Assembly (NCBI RefSeq): GCF_021245985.1
Contig: NZ_JAJQXA010000001.1
Span: 186,001-250,000 of the forward strand
Origin: Flavobacterium soyae
Lineage (GTDB): Bacteria > Bacteroidota > Bacteroidia > Flavobacteriales > Flavobacteriaceae
DNA: 64,000 nucleotides
Direction: 5' to 3'
Below, one piece after another: positions 32,279 through 40,966 of this stretch. The notes beneath the pieces are model-generated. The model had not been told where the DNA came from, made no database searches, and saw only the letters and a program-made list of their open reading frames with translations. Both the position numbers and the translations under genes were made by a program. The number at the start of each line of letters is the position of its first letter. Position 1 is the stretch's first letter.

Positions 32279-32286
32279 TATTTTTG
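32279..32286 (+). promoter_or_regulatory. promoter -7 box of fbaA
   Basis: TATTTTTG, matching TAnnTTTG, 38 nt before the ATG at 32325. Confidence 0.6.
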
Positions 32287-32324
32287 CAACCTAAAAACTA
32301 AAAACAACTATAAAAAAATTTACA

Positions 32325-33392
32325 ATGGCACACAACATTAAACCAGGAGTAGCTACAGGAGATCAGGTTCAGGAGATTTTTAATTATGCAAAAGAAAAAG
32401 GTTTTGCTTTACCAGCAGTTAACGTTACTGGATCAAGCACAATCAATGGAGTTCTTGAAACTGCAGCAAAACTAAATGCGCCAGTTATTATTCAATTTTC
32501 AAACGGAGGAGCACAATTTAACGCTGGAAAAGGTTTATCTAACGCAGGTGAAAAAGCAGCTATCGCTGGTGGTATCGCCGGAGCAAAACATATTCACACT
32601 TTGGCAGAAGCTTACGGAGCAACTGTAATTTTACATACTGACCACTGTGCAAAAAAATTATTGCCTTGGATTGATGGCTTATTAGATGCTTCTGAAAAAC
32701 ATTTTGCAGAAACAGGAAAACCATTATTTAGTTCACACATGATCGATTTGTCTGAGGAGCCAATCGAAGAGAACATTGAAATCTGTAAAGAATATTTGGC
32801 TAGAATGAGTAAAATGGGAATGACATTAGAAATCGAGCTTGGTATTACAGGTGGTGAAGAAGATGGTGTTGACAACTCAGATGTAGACAGCTCAAAATTA
32901 TACACTCAGCCAGAAGAAGTTGCTTATGCTTACGAAGAGTTATCTAAAGTAAGTCCTAAGTTTACAATTGCTGCTGCTTTTGGAAACGTTCACGGTGTTT
33001 ACAAACCAGGAAACGTAAAATTAACTCCAAAAATCTTAAAAAATTCTCAGGATTTCGTTCAAAACAAATTCAACACTGGTCATAACCCGGTAGATTTTGT
33101 TTTCCACGGAGGTTCAGGTTCTACACTTGAAGAAATCAGAGAAGGAATTAGCTACGGAGTTATCAAAATGAACATCGATACTGATTTACAGTTTGCATAC
33201 ACTGAAGGAATCCGTGATTATATGGTTAAAAACCTTGACTATTTAAAATCACAAATTGGTAACCCAGAAGGTGCTGATGCTCCAAACAAAAAATATTACG
33301 ATCCAAGAAGATGGGTTCGTGAAAGCGAAGTAACATTCAACGCAAGACTTGAACAAGCCTTTGCAGATTTAAACAATGTGAATACACTATAA
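32325..33392 (+). CDS. fbaA: class II fructose-bisphosphate aldolase
   Basis: 355 residues. Zn-dependent cleavage of fructose 1,6-bisphosphate in glycolysis and the reverse in gluconeogenesis. The N-terminus KPGVATGDQVQEIFNYAKEKGFALPAVNVTGSSTINGVLE is typical of the class IIA long form. The Zn ligands are in VILHTDHCAKKLLPW, and GITGGEEDGVDNS, AAAFGNVHGVYKPGNV and FVFHGGSGSTLEEI make the phosphate and metal site. A repeat hairpin separates it from accD, with which it is commonly paired in Flavobacteriia. Confidence 0.98.
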   Translation: MAHNIKPGVATGDQVQEIFNYAKEKGFALPAVNVTGSSTINGVLETAAKLNAPVIIQFSNGGAQFNAGKGLSNAGEKAAIAGGIAGAKHIHTLAEAYGATVILHTDHCAKKLLPWIDGLLDASEKHFAETGKPLFSSHMIDLSEEPIEENIEICKEYLARMSKMGMTLEIELGITGGEEDGVDNSDVDSSKLYTQPEEVAYAYEELSKVSPKFTIAAAFGNVHGVYKPGNVKLTPKILKNSQDFVQNKFNTGHNPVDFVFHGGSGSTLEEIREGISYGVIKMNIDTDLQFAYTEGIRDYMVKNLDYLKSQIGNPEGADAPNKKYYDPRRWVRESEVTFNARLEQAFADLNNVNTL

Positions 33393-33404
33393 TTTTAGAT
33401 ATCT

Positions 33405-33449
33405 GATTTTAGATTTTAGATTTCTTTTTGGAATCTAAAATCTAAAGTC
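33405..33449 (+). repeat. long AAATCTA-type hairpin between fbaA and accD
   Basis: GATTTTAGATTTTAGATT (33405-33422) pairs with AATCTAAAATCTAAAGTC (33432-33449) over 18 bp with one wobble and a 9-nt loop. Further AAATCTTA units run to the accD start. The units match the etfB-etfA repeats (22693-22740). There is no strong U tract, so it may only partly terminate. Confidence 0.75.
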
Positions 33450-33477
33450 TAAAATCTTAAATCTTAAATTTTAAAAA

Positions 33478-34332
33478 ATGGCTTGGTTTAAAAGACAGGA
33501 AAAAGGGATTACGACCGCGACAGAAGATAAGATGGACGTTCCGAAAGGATTGTGGTACAAATCTCCTACTGGAAAAATTATTGATGCTGACGAATTAGCA
33601 AGAAACTTATTCGTTAGTCCTGAAGATGATTTTCACGTTCGAATTGGAAGCGCAACCTATTTTGAAATTTTATTCGACAACAACGAATTTGTTGAGTTAG
33701 ATAAAAACATGACATCAAAAGATCCTCTGCATTTTGTAGATACAAAAAAATATGCAGAAAGATTGAAAGATGTAATGGAAAAAACTCATCTTAAAGACGC
33801 TGTACGTACGGGAGTAGGAAAATCTAAAGGAAGAGAACTTGTAATCTGCTGTATGGATTTTGCTTTTATTGGCGGGTCTATGGGAGCAGTTGTAGGTGAA
33901 AAAATTGCAAGAGGTATTGATCACGCCATCAAAAACAAACTGCCTTTTGTAATGATTTCTAAATCCGGCGGGGCTCGTATGATGGAAGCGGCTTATTCTT
34001 TAATGCAATTAGCAAAAACTTCTGTAAAACTAGCTCAATTAGCAGAAGCTAAATTACCTTATATCTCTCTTTGTACAGACCCTACAACGGGCGGAACAAC
34101 TGCATCTTACGCAATGTTAGGAGACATCAACATCTCTGAGCCGGGCGCTTTGATTGGTTTTGCTGGTCCGCGTGTTGTACGCGATACTACAGGAAAAGAT
34201 TTACCAGAAGGTTTTCAAACAGCTGAGTTTCTTTTAGAACACGGTTTCTTAGACTTTATCACGCCTAGAAAAGAATTAAAAGATAAAATCAACTTATATA
34301 TCGATTTGATTCAAAATAATGATATTAGATAG
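33478..34332 (+). CDS. accD: acetyl-CoA carboxylase carboxyltransferase beta subunit lacking zinc-ribbon cysteines
   Basis: 284 residues. With AccA it transfers carboxyl from biotin to acetyl-CoA, giving malonyl-CoA. The catalytic part is standard ([80 protein letters not shown]). The N-terminal zinc ribbon is altered: where E. coli has KCxxC and VCPKC, this protein reads [10 protein letters not shown] and LFVSPEDDF. All four cysteines are replaced (S, G, S, D) while the spacing is kept. The ribbon cannot bind Zn in the usual way. The call itself is secure. Confidence 0.96.
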   Translation: MAWFKRQEKGITTATEDKMDVPKGLWYKSPTGKIIDADELARNLFVSPEDDFHVRIGSATYFEILFDNNEFVELDKNMTSKDPLHFVDTKKYAERLKDVMEKTHLKDAVRTGVGKSKGRELVICCMDFAFIGGSMGAVVGEKIARGIDHAIKNKLPFVMISKSGGARMMEAAYSLMQLAKTSVKLAQLAEAKLPYISLCTDPTTGGTTASYAMLGDINISEPGALIGFAGPRVVRDTTGKDLPEGFQTAEFLLEHGFLDFITPRKELKDKINLYIDLIQNNDIR

Positions 34333-34355
34333 TTTTTTAAACTTCTAAAACATAT

Positions 34356-34387
34356 AAAATCCCAAGAAGTATTTCTTGGGATTTTTT
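34356..34387 (+). terminator. terminator of accD
   Basis: Perfect 13-bp stem AAAATCCCAAGAA/TTCTTGGGATTTT with 4-nt loop and T run, 24 nt after the stop. Confidence 0.9.
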
Positions 34388-34409
34388 ATATCTTAAATAA
34401 CGAATATAT

Positions 34410-34498
34410 CTCATTCCTACGGAACTTCTGAACGCGGGATTTAATCTTCCAACGGAATAAATTCCGTTGCTGCCGATGTTTCGTTCCTATAAAACTTT
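34410..34498. repeat. REP-like repeat with CATTCCTACGGAACTT ends
   Basis: Contains TCTCATTCCTACGGAACTT near the left end, a degraded copy TTTCGTTCCTATAAAACTT near the right, and a central hairpin AACGGAAT/ATTCCGTT (34451-34468). I associate this design with dispersed Flavobacterium intergenic repeats. It explains the gap between accD and the cupin gene. Confidence 0.55.
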
Positions 34499-34527
34499 TT
34501 GCTTAAAAATGACAATTCTAAACTCTG

Positions 34528-35412
34528 TTATTTCTTTGGTCTGCCATTTCTTAATTCCTTTTCCGCAATTTTAAAAGCTAATTTCTCACGCCATTTAGCA
34601 TAACGTTGTCTAAAAACTACTTTTATACCGCTGTCTACTGCTCCATGCATGAATAAACTCCAAACGCTCGCCATTTTTCGGGTTATAGATGAATCCCAGG
34701 CACGAAGTGTTAGAGAAAAAGAGCCATCTAAATAACGCATCCAGTGCCACATTCCGGTTGGCATAAATAACGTATCTCCGTGTTCCAGAAAAACTTCATA
34801 ACCTTCAACACCTTTTAAAGCGGGAAATTTTTCAAAATCAGGATTTGCAACATCATAATCTTCCAGAGCATAAGTTGTATTAGGCACACAATAAAGCCTC
34901 TTTTTCCATTTATAGTCAAACAACCTAATATGTTTTCTGCCTCCAAAATGAGTGTGAAAAAGATGTGGCAGATCAATATCATAATGCAAAAAAGTAACGG
35001 CATCTGAGCCTCCAAAAAACATGGCAGGCATACTTTCTATAAAACCGCCCATTAATTCTTTTGGAACTTTTACATCATCAACTAATTCAGGTTTATGTTT
35101 AAAGAGATTGAAGAAAAAAATACGCAAATCTGTTGGTTCTCTTTTTATTAAATCAAGATACTCCCCAAATTTCATACTGGCAATTGAGGCATTAATTACT
35201 TTGGTTGGATCTGCTTTAGAATTATCTACTAATTTTACTTCAATATCTCCTGCAATTTCCTTAAAATAATCTGTAGACCATTTTTCTTTTGCAGGCCAAT
35301 CTTTTGTCAATCCTTTTATAATAAGAGGTTTCCTTCTATCTAAATAATTCTTTTTAAAATCTTCTCTCGAAATAGACTCAACAGCATCAACGGGTTTTAG
35401 TATAAAGCTCAT
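34528..35412 (-). CDS. cupin-like (JmjC-type) Fe(II)/2-oxoglutarate oxygenase family protein
   Basis: 294 residues. The N-terminus VESISREDFKKNYLDRRKPLIIKGLTKDWPAKEKW is the usual opening of the cupin_8/JmjC family. The iron site looks intact: FLHYDIDLPHLFHTHFGGRKHIRLFDY supplies HxD and a 2-oxoglutarate-type Lys/Arg, and FLEHGDTLFMPTGMWHWMRYLDGS supplies the distal His. Related enzymes hydroxylate proteins or small molecules; the target is unknown. The C-terminus is helical and basic. It has a TATTTTTG promoter at 35440-35447. Confidence 0.85.
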   Translation of the reverse strand: MSFILKPVDAVESISREDFKKNYLDRRKPLIIKGLTKDWPAKEKWSTDYFKEIAGDIEVKLVDNSKADPTKVINASIASMKFGEYLDLIKREPTDLRIFFFNLFKHKPELVDDVKVPKELMGGFIESMPAMFFGGSDAVTFLHYDIDLPHLFHTHFGGRKHIRLFDYKWKKRLYCVPNTTYALEDYDVANPDFEKFPALKGVEGYEVFLEHGDTLFMPTGMWHWMRYLDGSFSLTLRAWDSSITRKMASVWSLFMHGAVDSGIKVVFRQRYAKWREKLAFKIAEKELRNGRPKK

Positions 35413-35439
35413 TTTTTTATCATTTAAATTCTATGTTGC

Positions 35440-35447
35440 CAAAAATA
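35440..35447 (-). promoter_or_regulatory. promoter -7 box of the cupin gene
   Basis: Minus-strand TATTTTTG, matching TAnnTTTG, 27 nt before the ATG. Confidence 0.5.
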
Positions 35448-35499
35448 TTTAAATAATCCCCGCCTTCAAAATTTTAAGTAAAATATTACAAAAAAAATA

Positions 35500-36747
35500 C
35501 TACATCCCGGTCCGTATAGCCTCAACTGGATCTAAATTTGCAGCAGAAATTGCTGGTAGAATTCCCGAAATCAATCCGATAAATGCCGCCAGACCAGTTC
35601 CCAGAAGTATATTTCCTAAACTTAAAACAAACTCAAAGTCCAGTGCTTTTGTTAGAATAATGGCAATTCCCCAAACCATCAATAAACCTATAATTCCACC
35701 AATTACGGAAAGAATTATGGCTTCAAATAAAAACTGAAATAATATAAAACGATTTTTTGCTCCTAATGACTTTTGAATTCCAATTAAATGGGTTCTTTCT
35801 TTAACCGAAACAAACATAATATTTGCAATCCCGAATCCGCCGACTAAAAGAGAAAATCCGCTTATAATCCACCCCACTACATTCATCTGTCCTAAAATTC
35901 CATCGATAAAATCAGTAAACCCGGAAAGTACATTGATAAAGAAATTATCCATTTCCCCAGCTTTCATTCCACGGATTATTCTAAGTTTTTGAGCAACTTC
36001 AGCTTTGTAAGCATCCATATCGACTCCTTTCGTGGGTTTTAAAACAATAACTGGAGTCATCGCATCGCTGTCACCATACATTCGACGTAAAAAATTGGCC
36101 GGCAGATAAACCGATGTATCATTACTGTCTCCAAAAAATCCCGCGCCTTGTTTGGCAATTACACCAATAACGGTAAAACGCTGTCCGTAAAGACGAATAT
36201 TTTTTCCAATCGGATCACTTGAACCAAAAAGTCCTTCTGCAATTTCATATCCTAAAACAATAACTGCCGTTCCTGAATTCGATTCAGATTCGTTGTAAAA
36301 TCTTCCTTTATCAAAACTTAATCCATCGATATCTACCATTTCAAATGAAGATGGAACGATGTTTACATCAGCAGCCGTTTTCGAATCATACTTCAAGGTT
36401 TCTCTATTTACAAAAAGCTGATAACCTACCTGGTCTGTATTATTCATAGAATTTTTCAGACCTACATATTCATCATATTTTACATTTGGAAACTGTTCTC
36501 TCTTCCATTGTGGAATTTCAGACGGCCCAAAGTTAAATTTCATTAAATAAATCGTATTTTTATCTAAACTGCTCAAATCTTTAGTGATTTTTTTGTCTAA
36601 TGAATCAACGGCAGCCAAGACGGCAATTATCGAAAATATACCAATTGTAACACCCAGCAATGATAATAAAGTACGCAGTTTATTATTTCGTAAAGCGTTT
36701 ATCGCAAAGCTGAGACTTTCTTTTAATAATCTTAGATAAAGAAGCAT
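35500..36747 (-). CDS. MacB/FtsX-type ABC transporter permease
   Basis: 415 residues. One membrane helix near residues 20-45 (RTLLSLLGVTIGIFSIIAVLAAV), a large periplasmic MacB_PCD domain to about residue 280, then three helices in the FtsX core (GWIISGFSLLVGGFGIANIMFVSVKERTHLIGIQKSLGAK; AIILSVIGGIIGLLMVWGIAII; GLAAFIGLISGILPAISAANLDPVEAIRTGM). This is a type VII ABC topology, usually moving signals or lipoproteins rather than solutes. No ATPase gene is adjacent in the window, so the partner is elsewhere. Confidence 0.92.
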   Translation of the reverse strand: MLLYLRLLKESLSFAINALRNNKLRTLLSLLGVTIGIFSIIAVLAAVDSLDKKITKDLSSLDKNTIYLMKFNFGPSEIPQWKREQFPNVKYDEYVGLKNSMNNTDQVGYQLFVNRETLKYDSKTAADVNIVPSSFEMVDIDGLSFDKGRFYNESESNSGTAVIVLGYEIAEGLFGSSDPIGKNIRLYGQRFTVIGVIAKQGAGFFGDSNDTSVYLPANFLRRMYGDSDAMTPVIVLKPTKGVDMDAYKAEVAQKLRIIRGMKAGEMDNFFINVLSGFTDFIDGILGQMNVVGWIISGFSLLVGGFGIANIMFVSVKERTHLIGIQKSLGAKNRFILFQFLFEAIILSVIGGIIGLLMVWGIAIILTKALDFEFVLSLGNILLGTGLAAFIGLISGILPAISAANLDPVEAIRTGM

Positions 36748-36879
36748 ATAGTAGTATTTTTCAATAAAGTAAAATTCAATAATTTAAAAACAAAAACCTA
36801 ATAAAAGTTAACTTACTCATCAGTAGATTTTTTTAAGAGATTGTTACACTAAATCTTTTAAAATAATATATAAAAAAAC

Positions 36880-36887
36880 TACTTTTG
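36880..36887 (+). promoter_or_regulatory. promoter -7 box of purH
   Basis: TACTTTTG, matching TAnnTTTG, 24 nt before the preferred purH ATG at 36912. An alternative ATG at 36885 would lie inside this box, which argues for 36912. Confidence 0.65.
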
Positions 36888-36911
36888 CAGTCTGAAAATC
36901 ATAACTACACA

Positions 36912-38438
36912 ATGAGCACAACTAAAAAAATACAATCAGCATTAATATCTGTTTTTTCGAAAGATGGATTAGAACCAATTGTTAGAAAATTACACGAACA
37001 AAACGTAACACTTTACTCAACTGGAGGAACAGAAGATTTCATTAAAAACCTTGGAATTCCGGTAGTTCCTGTTGAAGATATAACTTCTTTTCCTGAAATT
37101 CTTGGAGGAAGGGTAAAAACTTTACATCCGAAAATTTTTGGCGGAATTTTAAATCGTCAGGATAATGAAAGTGATGTTCAGCAAATGAAAGAATTTGACA
37201 TTCCTCAAATTGATTTAGTAATTGTTGATTTGTATCCTTTTGAAAAAACTGTTGCTTCTGGTGCAAGTGAACAAGATATTATTGAAAAAATTGACATTGG
37301 CGGAATTTCATTAATCCGTGCCGGTGCAAAAAATTTCAAAGACACTGTAATTGTTGCTTCTGTTAACGAATACAGCCTTCTTTTAGATTTGATAACGGAA
37401 CAAAATGGAGCTACAACTCTAGAAAACAGAAGATTGTTTGCTACTAAAGCTTTCCACGTTTCATCTCATTATGATGGTGCAATTTTTAACTACTTCAATA
37501 CTGACGAAACAATTTACAAAGAAAGTATTGATAACGGACAAGTTTTAAGATATGGAGAAAACCCGCATCAAAAAGGATTTTTCTTTGGAGATTTTGATGC
37601 TATGTTCAAAAAAGTTCACGGAAAAGAATTATCTTACAATAACTTATTAGATGTTGATGCTGCAGTTAATTTAATTGCTGAATTTAAAACTGACGGACCT
37701 ACATTTGCTATTTTAAAACATAACAATGCCTGCGGTTTGGCTTCAAGAAAAACCATAAGCGAAGCTTATTTAGCAGCTTTGGCTTGTGATCCTACATCTG
37801 CATTTGGCGGCGTTTTAATTGCAAATACTAAAATTGATTTGGCTGCAGCGCAGGAAATCAACAAACTATTCTGTGAAGTTGTTATTGCTCCAGCTTATGA
37901 TGATGAGGCGATTACAGTTTTACAAGAAAAGAAAAACAGAATTATATTAGTTCAAAATGAAGTCGAATTACCTTTAAAACAAGTTAGAACATGTCTTAAT
38001 GGTTTGTTAATTCAGGACAGAAATAATATTACAGATAATAAAGAGCATTTAAAAACCGTTACTATTACTGAACCTACCACTCAGGAGATCGAAGATTTGA
38101 TCTTTGCTTCAAAAATTTGCAAGAATACAAAATCAAACACAATCGTATTTGCAAAAAACGGAACACTGATTTCATCCGGTACAGGTCAGACTTCAAGAGT
38201 CGACGCTTTAGTACAGGCTGTTGACAAAGCAAGAGCTTTTGGATTTGATTTAAATGGAGCTTCGATGGCAAGTGATGCATTTTTCCCTTTTCCGGATTGT
38301 GTAGAATTAGCCAAAAAAGCAGGAATAACCGCAGTAATTCAGCCGGGAGGTTCGATAAAAGATGAATTAAGCATAAATTATTGCAATGAAAATAATCTTG
38401 CAATGGTATTTACAGGAACACGTCATTTTAAACATTAA
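36912..38438 (+). CDS. purH: bifunctional AICAR transformylase / IMP cyclohydrolase
   Basis: 508 residues. Performs the last two steps of purine synthesis. The N-terminal MGS-like cyclohydrolase domain (LISVFSKDGLEPIVRKL, LYSTGGTEDFI, FPEILGGRVKTLHPKIFGGIL) is followed by the transformylase (VLRYGENPHQKG, AILKHNNACGLASR, LACDPTSAFGGVLIAN, GQTSRVDA, ASDAFFPFPDCVELA, AVIQPGGSIKDE, MVFTGTRHFKH end). The start MSTTKKIQSALISVFSKDG is chosen because an upstream ATG overlaps the promoter. It is followed by mreB with its own promoter. Confidence 0.97.
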   Translation: MSTTKKIQSALISVFSKDGLEPIVRKLHEQNVTLYSTGGTEDFIKNLGIPVVPVEDITSFPEILGGRVKTLHPKIFGGILNRQDNESDVQQMKEFDIPQIDLVIVDLYPFEKTVASGASEQDIIEKIDIGGISLIRAGAKNFKDTVIVASVNEYSLLLDLITEQNGATTLENRRLFATKAFHVSSHYDGAIFNYFNTDETIYKESIDNGQVLRYGENPHQKGFFFGDFDAMFKKVHGKELSYNNLLDVDAAVNLIAEFKTDGPTFAILKHNNACGLASRKTISEAYLAALACDPTSAFGGVLIANTKIDLAAAQEINKLFCEVVIAPAYDDEAITVLQEKKNRIILVQNEVELPLKQVRTCLNGLLIQDRNNITDNKEHLKTVTITEPTTQEIEDLIFASKICKNTKSNTIVFAKNGTLISSGTGQTSRVDALVQAVDKARAFGFDLNGASMASDAFFPFPDCVELAKKAGITAVIQPGGSIKDELSINYCNENNLAMVFTGTRHFKH

Positions 38439-38444
38439 TTTGTT

Positions 38445-38452
38445 TAACTTTG
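38445..38452 (+). promoter_or_regulatory. promoter -7 box of mreB
   Basis: TAACTTTG, matching TAnnTTTG, just after purH and 43 nt before the mreB ATG. Confidence 0.55.
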
Positions 38453-38495
38453 TTCGATAAATAATTTTATAACATTTTAAACCCCTAAAAAACTT

Positions 38496-39524
38496 ATGGG
38501 ATTTTTTGATTTCATGACCGAGGATATTGCGATAGACCTTGGTACCGCAAACACTTTAATCATACATAATGATAAAGTCGTTATTGATAGTCCGTCAATC
38601 GTTGCACGTGATAGAGTGTCAGGCAAAATCATTGCTGTTGGTAAGGAAGCCAACATGATGCAAGGTAAAACGCATGAAAACATCAAGACCATAAGGCCTT
38701 TAAAAGATGGTGTAATTGCCGATTTTGATGCTTCGGAAAAAATGATCAACATGTTCATTAAAAGTATTCCAGCATTGAAAAAAAGAATGTTTACTCCTGC
38801 ATTACGCATGGTGGTTTGTATTCCTTCTGGTATTACTGAGGTGGAGATGAGAGCGGTAAAAGAATCTTGTGAAAGAGTAAACGGAAAAGAAGTTTACTTA
38901 ATTCATGAGCCTATGGCAGCCGCAATAGGTATTGGTATCGATATCATGCAGCCAAAAGGAAACATGATTGTCGATATTGGAGGTGGTACAACTGAAATTG
39001 CCGTTATCGCATTAGGCGGAATTGTATGCGACAAATCTGTAAAAATTGCGGGAGACGTTTTTACAAACGATATTGTTTATTACATGCGTACACAGCATAA
39101 CCTTTTCGTAGGGGAAAGTACTGCTGAGAAAATTAAAATTCAAATTGGAGCGGCTATCGAAGATTTAGACGGACCGCCAGAAGATATGTCTGTTCAAGGT
39201 AGAGACTTACTTACAGGAAAACCAAAACAAGTTGATGTTTCTTACCGTGAAATTGCAAAAGCATTAGACAAATCGATTCAGCGTATTGAGGATGCAGTAA
39301 TGGAAACATTATCTCAAACTCCTCCTGAGTTAGCTGCCGATATTTACAACACTGGTATTTATTTAGCTGGCGGGGGATCTATGTTAAGAGGTCTTGACAA
39401 ACGTATTTCTCAAAAAACAGATTTACCTGTTTACATTGCTGAAGATCCGTTAAGAGCAGTTGTTCGCGGTACAGGAATGGCGCTTAAAAACATCGCAAAA
39501 TTTAAAAGTATCTTAATCAAATAA
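38496..39524 (+). CDS. mreB: rod shape-determining actin homologue MreB
   Basis: 342 residues. Forms membrane-attached filaments that guide lateral wall synthesis. The N-terminal MGFFDFMTEDIAIDLGTANTLI includes the phosphate-1 loop. EPMAAAIGIGIDIMQPKGNMIVDIGGGTTEIAVIALGG has the phosphate-2 loop, and TGIYLAGGGSMLRGLD the adenosine motif. It is first of the mreBCD-pbp2-rodA cluster. A strong hairpin (39551-39589) separates it from mreC, which could raise MreB relative to the membrane partners. Confidence 0.98.
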   Translation: MGFFDFMTEDIAIDLGTANTLIIHNDKVVIDSPSIVARDRVSGKIIAVGKEANMMQGKTHENIKTIRPLKDGVIADFDASEKMINMFIKSIPALKKRMFTPALRMVVCIPSGITEVEMRAVKESCERVNGKEVYLIHEPMAAAIGIGIDIMQPKGNMIVDIGGGTTEIAVIALGGIVCDKSVKIAGDVFTNDIVYYMRTQHNLFVGESTAEKIKIQIGAAIEDLDGPPEDMSVQGRDLLTGKPKQVDVSYREIAKALDKSIQRIEDAVMETLSQTPPELAADIYNTGIYLAGGGSMLRGLDKRISQKTDLPVYIAEDPLRAVVRGTGMALKNIAKFKSILIK

Positions 39525-39550
39525 GATTCAGAAATAACAATCAATATACT

Positions 39551-39589
39551 TTTATTAGGGTCAAATTTCTAATATTTGACCCTAATAAA
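39551..39589 (+). other. perfect 16-bp hairpin between mreB and mreC
   Basis: TTTATTAGGGTCAAAT, 7-nt loop, ATTTGACCCTAATAAA. No T run follows on the plus strand beyond ATTTG, so it is a weak terminator at best. It may act as an mRNA 3'-end stabiliser for mreB or a partial attenuator. Confidence 0.75.
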
Positions 39590-39636
39590 ATTTGAAACCT
39601 TAAAGCATATCCTGAAACAAAATAACCAGACACGAA

Positions 39637-40467
39637 ATGCAGCAAATTTTTAATTTCATTATAAGAAACAGTAATCGATTGCTGTTTTTGCTGCTTTTAG
39701 GTATTTCGTTGACTCTCACAATTCAATCGCATTCCTATCACAGAAGCAGAGTAATCAGTTCCGCAAATTTTTTGAGCGGAGGTGTTTATGAAAGAATCAA
39801 TCGTGTAAACGAATATTTGAATTTAAGAGCCGAAAATGACGAACTTGTACTTGAAAATGCAAGGTTAAAAAGTCTTTTATTTAATAAAAAAGACACTACC
39901 AAAGCACCACTGGCAGACAGCATAAAAGGTATTAAACCTGCCGATATTATTGTTTCAAAAGTAATTCATAATTCTTATAATACACACGAAAACTATATCA
40001 CTCTTAACTCAGGAAGCAAAGAAGGGGTTAAACAAGATATGGGTGTTATTAACAGCTTAGGAATTATTGGTGTTATCGACAATACTTCGCCAAATTACTC
40101 AACTGTGGTCAGCATTTTGAATATGAAGTCGCACATTAATGCAAAAATTAAAAAGTCAAATCATTTTGGTTCATTAACATGGGACGGAAAAAGTACTGGA
40201 TTTGTTCAGTTAGAAGATGTTCCCAGATTAGCATCCATCAGAAAAGGTGACACGATTGTTACCGGAGGACAATCCGTAATTTTCCCAGAGGGAATTAATA
40301 TTGGAACCGTAGATGTTGTATACAAAAAAGAAAATACAAGTTTTTATGTTATAAAAGTTAAGTTGTTTAACGATATGACAAACTTAGGACATGTTTATAT
40401 TATCAAGAGTAAGGACAGGGAAGAACTTATTAATTTAGAAAACAAAAGCAAAGAAAAAGATGAGTAG
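39637..40467 (+). CDS. mreC: rod shape-determining protein MreC
   Basis: 276 residues. One N-terminal membrane helix (NRLLFLLLLGISLTLTIQSH, about 11-30), then a coiled coil (VNEYLNLRAENDELVLENARLKSLLF, about 58-85) and the periplasmic beta-barrel core (ITLNSGSKEGVKQDMGVINSLGIIGVIDNTSPNYSTVVSILNMKSHINAKI; GDTIVTGGQSVIFPEGINIGTVDVV). It activates PBP2 in the elongasome. Its end overlaps mreD by 8 nt. Charged C-terminus. Confidence 0.95.
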   Translation: MQQIFNFIIRNSNRLLFLLLLGISLTLTIQSHSYHRSRVISSANFLSGGVYERINRVNEYLNLRAENDELVLENARLKSLLFNKKDTTKAPLADSIKGIKPADIIVSKVIHNSYNTHENYITLNSGSKEGVKQDMGVINSLGIIGVIDNTSPNYSTVVSILNMKSHINAKIKKSNHFGSLTWDGKSTGFVQLEDVPRLASIRKGDTIVTGGQSVIFPEGINIGTVDVVYKKENTSFYVIKVKLFNDMTNLGHVYIIKSKDREELINLENKSKEKDE

Positions 40468-40966
40468 CGCTTTGTTGGTAAATATTTTTCGATTTATTAT
40501 GTTGCTGGCAATTCAGATTGTTATTTTTAACAACATGAATTTTTTAGGATACATAAGTCCTTTTCCATATATCTTGTACATTATTTTATATCCGGTAAAC
40601 AGTAACAGAGCAGGATTAATTATTTCAAGTTTTTTACTGGGATTAGTAATGGATATGTTTTGTAATTCTGGCGGAATCCATGCTACAGCTTGTGTGCTTC
40701 TTTCTTATTACCGGCCGTATATTTTTAAGTTTTCATTTGGTTTAAGTTACGAATATCAAACCATTAAACTAAACGAATCTTTAACGCCTGAACGCTTTTC
40801 ATTTATATTAGTCTCTGTTTTATTACATCATATTGTATTATTTACTTTAGAAGCTTTTCAGTTTAAATTCATACTAGACATCTTACTGCGAACATTATTT
40901 AGCAGCATTTTTACAATAATCACTTCAATTATAATAATTTATATTATTAAGCCCAATAAACGATGA
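40460..40966 (+). CDS. mreD: rod shape-determining protein MreD
   Basis: 168 residues, strongly hydrophobic with about five membrane helices (FRFIMLLAIQIVIFNNMNFL; ISPFPYILYIILYPV; IISSFLLGLVMDMFCNSGGIHATACVLLSYYRPYIF). The LGLVMDMF-GGIHA segment is the MreD signature. It overlaps mreC by 8 nt and the next gene by 4 nt, so it is translationally coupled to both. Family assignment is supported by position. Confidence 0.93.
   Translation: MSSALLVNIFRFIMLLAIQIVIFNNMNFLGYISPFPYILYIILYPVNSNRAGLIISSFLLGLVMDMFCNSGGIHATACVLLSYYRPYIFKFSFGLSYEYQTIKLNESLTPERFSFILVSVLLHHIVLFTLEAFQFKFILDILLRTLFSSIFTIITSIIIIYIIKPNKR

Noticed and set aside
34528..35412. Asparagine hydroxylase (FIH-like) assignment for the cupin gene
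   Set aside because: The iron site fits the broad cupin_8/JmjC family, but nothing in the sequence fixes the substrate.
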